This document shows positions 57,145-60,365 of a stretch of 60,365 bases of DNA, one piece after another. The stretch lies in NCBI GenBank assembly GCA_002403095.1, contig DHHC01000026.1, forward strand, positions 100,784 to 161,148, read 5' to 3'. A program made the translations under genes and the position numbers. Numbering within the stretch: position 1 is the stretch's first letter; every line of letters begins with the position of its first letter. Source of the DNA: Leptolinea sp. UBA4782 (GTDB lineage: Bacteria > Chloroflexota > Anaerolineae > Anaerolineales > Anaerolineaceae). A model generated the notes under the pieces. That model had not been told where the DNA came from and made no database searches. It was given only the letters and a program-made list of their open reading frames with translations.

Positions 57145-57630
57145 TCAGATCACCTTTTCTGTACGCCCGGCCAGGTTGCGCAGCAGCTCAAGCTGACCCA
57201 GGTGATAGGTATAGTGGAAAAAGAAGAATAACACTTTCCAACCAACCGTAACTGTCTTCCCATTCCACTCGATTTCCTTCTCAAAATCTTCGTCTTGCAT
57301 CATTTGCAGCCGGCTGGTGATGGTTTTTCCTACCTGGTCAAACCCCGCCAGCAGGTCTTCCAGGTTCCAGACCCCGGGACCTTCCTGCAGGACTGGCTCA
57401 GAACCGTGCGGATAGCGCGCCAGGCTTTTCTTATCGACAGGCGAACTGCCGCCCAGGACCTCCAGGATGGTAATCAGGGTATCCAGGGCATGCCCCAACA
57501 CCCAGTTCATACAGTTTCCGCCCGGCTGGGGCTGGATGAGTGTATCAGCCTGCACCAGGTCTTTGGTCTGGTCGTGGATAATTCCGTTCTCCATCTCCAT
57601 CATACGGCTGAAATCAGCAATAGTGATCAT
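57145..57630 (-). CDS. DinB-family protein
   Basis: A 161-residue four-helix-bundle protein of the DinB/YfiT superfamily. Expected metal-binding His residues lie in MNWVLGHALDTL and in FFFFHYTYHLGQLELLRN. Such proteins are metal-dependent thiol transferases or hydrolases, often using bacillithiol or mycothiol, but many are uncharacterised. GAGGAGG precedes ATG 57630. It is divergent from the EamA transporter gene with about 100 bases between starts. Confidence 0.85.
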   Translation of the reverse strand: MITIADFSRMMEMENGIIHDQTKDLVQADTLIQPQPGGNCMNWVLGHALDTLITILEVLGGSSPVDKKSLARYPHGSEPVLQEGPGVWNLEDLLAGFDQVGKTITSRLQMMQDEDFEKEIEWNGKTVTVGWKVLFFFFHYTYHLGQLELLRNLAGRTEKVI

Positions 57631-57734
57631 GCAAACCTCCTCATCATGAGATTAGTATATTCCAGGTTGCCCATTTTCAGATATACTTGCTTCCTGGACA
57701 GGCTCATGTCCCATTCCTGACCCGAGCGGAACTC

Positions 57735-58640
57735 TTGAACATACCTTATCTCGGCGAATTTGCAACCATCTTTACCGCGGTTTGCTGGTCGCTTTCCGCC
57801 CTGGCATTCACCTCCAGCAGCCGGATGGTCGGCTCTCAGCAGGTCAACCGCATGCGGATACTGATCGGTTTCCTGGCTTTACTGGTGCTCAATTGGGTGG
57901 TGTTTGGGACTCCCATACCGCTGAAAACCGGGAATGCTACCTGGCTGTGGTTACTGCTTTCGGGCCTGGTGGGGCTGGCAATCGGCGATACCTTCCTTTA
58001 CAAGGTGTACCAGATCTCCGGGCCGCGCATCGGCATGCTACTGCAGGGCATGAACCCGATCTTCGGCACGCTGATCACCTGGATCTTCCTGGGCGAAACC
58101 CTCAGCCTGCAGCAAATCCTGGGTATGCTGCTCACCCTGGGCGGCATCGGCTGGGTGGTGAGCGGGCAGCGCGATGCCCGTATGGGCGATTCTCCCAATA
58201 AAATCACCAATAGCGCCATTCTTTTCGGTATTCTGGCAGCGCTCGGGCAGGCAGTGAGCATGGTGTTCTCCAAGCTGGGCATGGCAGGCGGCATCCACCC
58301 GTTTGCGGGCAATGAGATCCGCATGTTCAGCGCGCTGGTTTTCCTGTGGGGCAGCGCCCTCCTGCGGCGGCAGGCTGGCAGCACCATCAAAACCAGCGCT
58401 GCAAACCCGAAAGCCATGCGCTGGCTGCTGATGGGTACCTTTTTTGGACCGGTAATCGGGATCTCCACCTCGCTGCTGGCAGTGCAAAAAGCCCCCCTGG
58501 GGGTTGCCACCACGCTGATGGCCCTGCCCCCGGTGTTCCTGCTACCGATCAGTTACTTCGTATACAAAGAACGCCCCGGCTGGCAGGCAGCCGCCGGCAC
58601 CCTGGCCGCCATCGGCGGCATCGCCTTGATGTTCCTGTAG
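57735..58640 (+). CDS. EamA/DMT-family transporter
   Basis: A transporter of about 301 residues with ten membrane helices in two EamA halves: FTAVCWSLSALAFTSSS at the start, ISGPRIGMLLQGMNPIFGTLITWIFLGE at the end of the first half and APLGVATTLMALPPVFLLPISYFVYKERPG in the second. It should export or import small metabolites. The start is uncertain: TTG 57735 is preferred because TATACT at 57682-57687 looks like the -10 box and would exclude the upstream TTG at 57687. It is convergent with the acetyltransferase gene, six bases apart. Confidence 0.82.
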   Translation: MNIPYLGEFATIFTAVCWSLSALAFTSSSRMVGSQQVNRMRILIGFLALLVLNWVVFGTPIPLKTGNATWLWLLLSGLVGLAIGDTFLYKVYQISGPRIGMLLQGMNPIFGTLITWIFLGETLSLQQILGMLLTLGGIGWVVSGQRDARMGDSPNKITNSAILFGILAALGQAVSMVFSKLGMAGGIHPFAGNEIRMFSALVFLWGSALLRRQAGSTIKTSAANPKAMRWLLMGTFFGPVIGISTSLLAVQKAPLGVATTLMALPPVFLLPISYFVYKERPGWQAAAGTLAAIGGIALMFL

Positions 58641-58646
58641 CCGTGT

Positions 58647-59582
58647 TTACCAGCGCCTGACCCAGGTTTCGTACAGGTTATGCTCAGGACCGAAGACCGA
58701 ACCGTACAGGCGGTTGGGGCCATCCTCAAACCCACCCACAAAGGCGACCTTTGCTCCCATGTGCTGCAAGCGCCTCAGCCCCTCGGTAAGCAACGCCCGG
58801 CTGAGCCCCTTGCGCTGGTGCGCCGGCACAGTTGCCACCGGTTCAAAATAAGCCGTGCGGGTGACATCGTCAAACCAGATGGTGCAGAAGGAAGCGATCG
58901 AGCCATCCGGCGCCACCGCGGTCAGGTCGAGGTCGCGCCGGTAGAGCGGGGCGGTCTGAATGTTGCGGTACCAGGAAGGGTCATCGCGGTTCTCAACCGC
59001 GATCTTGATATCGCCCTCGTGGAAACCCAGCCCCGAGGCATAACAGCGCTCGAGCAGCTCCAGCCCCTCACCCACGGTATGCAGGGTGTATCCATCTGGC
59101 AGCTTCACCTCCCACAAGGCTCCCTTCAGGCTGCGGCACCATTGCGTTTCTACCCAGCCTTCTTTGATGTACCCGTGTTGCTTCAACAACCCCTGGCGCA
59201 TGTGGTCTTCTGCCGGGCAGTAAATATTAAGGAATCGCCTGCCCTGGTCATCTACAGCACTCAGGTGCTCCTCCGCAACCGCAATCATTTCCTCTACCAG
59301 TGCAGGTGTGTTGCAGTTCGGGTGGATGTTGAAATGCGCCTCCTCCGGTCCGCCGTCGGGCATAATGAACCCGATTAATCGTCCATCCTCCTCCCACAGG
59401 AATGCCACATCTTCCAGCCTGACCTTGGCGCAATTCAGGCACACATGCCAGCGGGAATACTCCAGGCGGGCAACATGCCAGGCTGTTTCACGCAGACCGT
59501 TGAGCAGCATCACCTCGCGCAAGAAGGCGCGCATGCGCCAGAAATCCTCTTCGGTTTGGTAACGCCGGTGTGTGATCGTCAT
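58647..59582 (-). CDS. two-domain GNAT acetyltransferase
   Basis: A 311-residue protein with an N-terminal GNAT-like domain (HFNIHPNCNTPALVEEMIAVAEEH) that seems degenerate at the acetyl-CoA loop. A C-terminal GNAT domain follows, with FEPVATVPAHQRKGLSRALLTEGLRRL, where the Q-R-K-G-L-S loop is complete. The C-terminal YETWVRRW is typical. Substrate unknown. GGAGATTCCC leads into ATG 59582. A bidirectional terminator lies beyond its upstream side. Confidence 0.85.
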   Translation of the reverse strand: MTITHRRYQTEEDFWRMRAFLREVMLLNGLRETAWHVARLEYSRWHVCLNCAKVRLEDVAFLWEEDGRLIGFIMPDGGPEEAHFNIHPNCNTPALVEEMIAVAEEHLSAVDDQGRRFLNIYCPAEDHMRQGLLKQHGYIKEGWVETQWCRSLKGALWEVKLPDGYTLHTVGEGLELLERCYASGLGFHEGDIKIAVENRDDPSWYRNIQTAPLYRRDLDLTAVAPDGSIASFCTIWFDDVTRTAYFEPVATVPAHQRKGLSRALLTEGLRRLQHMGAKVAFVGGFEDGPNRLYGSVFGPEHNLYETWVRRW

Positions 59583-59661
59583 GGGAATCTCCTTCCGGTT
59601 AGACCCATCCAGACAATTATGTATAGAGTATACACAAATAAAAAGAATGCCCTATAAAAAA

Positions 59662-59696
59662 TTCACCCTCCGTTTGGAGGGTGAACAATTCTTTTT
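59662..59696. terminator. terminator beside the ABC remnant
   Basis: Perfect 10-bp arms 59662-59671 (TTCACCCTCC) and 59676-59685 (GGAGGGTGAA) around GTTT, with A-rich sequence on one side and a T tract on the other. It ends minus-strand transcripts from the ABC remnant side. Confidence 0.75.
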
Positions 59697-59863
59697 TAGT
59701 GCCTGCCGCCGATCGCCAGCTGCATGATTTCATCGCGGGTGGAGTAGATCTGCACCAGTTTGCCGTCGCTCATCATCAGCACCCGGTCATCATATTCGCA
59801 CATGCGCAGGTTGTGGGTGACCACGATGCCAGCCCGGTTTTCTTCATGGATCCCCCGTTTTTA
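59696..59863 (-). pseudogene. ABC transporter ATPase, C-terminal remnant
   Basis: About 55 codons in the minus-strand frame from an upstream stop (59861-59863) to TAA (59696-59698) read EENRAGIVVTHNLRMCEYDD, then RVLMMSDGKLVQIYSTRDEIM and LAIGGRH. This is the H-loop region and tail of a LolD/MacB-type ABC ATPase. Walker A, Q loop, signature and Walker B are absent upstream, so only the 3' end remains. The terminator beyond it is preserved. Confidence 0.75.
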
Positions 59864-59936
59864 TGACAGGCTGATTTTATCCAATTCATGGAAAATCGGG
59901 GATAGTTTGTATAAGCAAATGCGAGACCAGGCGGTA

Positions 59937-60365
59937 TTATATTCCCAGTGCCTTACGCACCTCGAGGGCTTCCTCCAGGTGGGTGAGCAGGTGCCGTCCA
60001 GCCGGCATGAAGAGCAACCCGGCCACATCCCGCCTGCTCCAGTAATCAGCGATGCCGCGGCTGCCATCGAGAACCACCCCCTCGCTCCAAATACGCTCCA
60101 TGCGCTGCGGATCCACCTTGCGGTGCAGGCTGCCCGGCTGTAAGGCTGCGGCGATCTGCTGCGTGCGCTGCCCCACCGCCAGGCGGTATGCCAGCAGGGC
60201 CTGCTGGTCCACGCCCTGGCTGAATGCCAGGATCTCCTCCCCGGTCATGCAGTTGCCGGTATCGGTGATCCTCACCCCCAGCCGTTGCAGCCAGGCACTA
60301 TCCAGTACCTGATCGCTGCCAGCCACCAGCAGGTTCAGGGTGGCATCTTCACAGCGGGCCATGTG
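59937..60365 (-). CDS. DinB-like protein, C-terminal part (N-terminus outside window)
   Basis: The frame is open from the window edge to TAA at 59937-59939, giving about 142 residues. MARCEDATLNLLVAGSDQVL continues helix-like from a preceding His, as in the HxARxEDxxxN pattern of DinB-superfamily proteins (compare the DinB gene at 57.1 kb). The rest reads as helical bundle segments (EEILAFSQGVDQQALLAYR, VGQRTQQIAAAL) ending HLLTHLEEALEVRKALGI with a possible third metal His. Function unknown. It is truncated by the window, not necessarily in the genome. Confidence 0.55.
   Translation of the reverse strand, partial: HMARCEDATLNLLVAGSDQVLDSAWLQRLGVRITDTGNCMTGEEILAFSQGVDQQALLAYRLAVGQRTQQIAAALQPGSLHRKVDPQRMERIWSEGVVLDGSRGIADYWSRRDVAGLLFMPAGRHLLTHLEEALEVRKALGI

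Overview
The window looks like chromosomal DNA of a bacterium of the Chloroflexota, most likely an Anaerolineae-type anaerobe. This is inferred from protein flavour and gene mix (nickel superoxide dismutase with its maturation protease, tryptophanase, GH4, GH127 and GH2 sugar enzymes, an LLM-family oxidoreductase, a DUF5679 zinc-ribbon protein, a secreted GYW-motif protein) and not from a marker gene. Genes are densely packed on both strands. No rRNA, CRISPR array, insertion sequence, integrase or phage module was seen; the only tRNA is tRNA-Ser(CGA).

Layout. 1-4.7 kb: end of a VOC protein, sodN-sodX, a methyltransferase, a multi-pass exporter-like protein, a YcgN-type Cys-cluster protein and a lipoprotein. 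4.7-12.6 kb: M42 peptidase, thioesterase, Rrf2 regulator, MFS carrier, a membrane protein of unknown function under a consensus promoter with LexA-like boxes, a two-component system and RNase D. 12.6-18.4 kb: beta-CASP nuclease, tRNA-Ser followed by repeats built from its own 3' end, acetyltransferase, LLM oxidoreductase, URO-D-family methyltransferase and a decayed ABC exporter. 18.5-29.9 kb: GalE, two membrane glycosyltransferase-type proteins, tryptophanase, a VWA/FHA-like membrane protein, a GH4 glycosidase, an NfeD-SPFH pair and an acetyltransferase. 29.9-34.2 kb: a leader with promoter and terminator, a 921-residue secreted protein, a lipoprotein sharing its C-terminal domain, and a SWIM zinc-finger protein behind a short leader ORF and terminator. 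34.3-42.9 kb: a DeoR regulator divergent from a fucose-isomerase-like protein and FGGY kinase, then DNA glycosylase, Gfo/Idh/MocA oxidoreductase and a LacI regulator. 43-52.8 kb: a DnaE-type polymerase, a frameshifted methyltransferase, and a sugar locus (GPH carrier, GH127, DUF2804, GH2). 52.9-60.4 kb: HI0933-type flavoprotein, DUF5679 protein, an AT-rich GT87-type gene, a broken ion transporter, two DinB-like proteins, an EamA transporter, an acetyltransferase and an ABC ATPase remnant.

Recurring themes. At nine genes a -10 box (TATAAT or TAGAAT) ends only 6-7 bases before the ATG, so transcription should begin at or next to the start codon; this leaderless arrangement corrects several start sites. 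Four loci carry premature frame breaks, several in homopolymer runs, so true decay and sequencing error both need considering. The carbohydrate genes form two probable regulons: DeoR with isomerase and kinase, and the GH127-DUF2804-GH2 operon, with the LacI regulator nearby.
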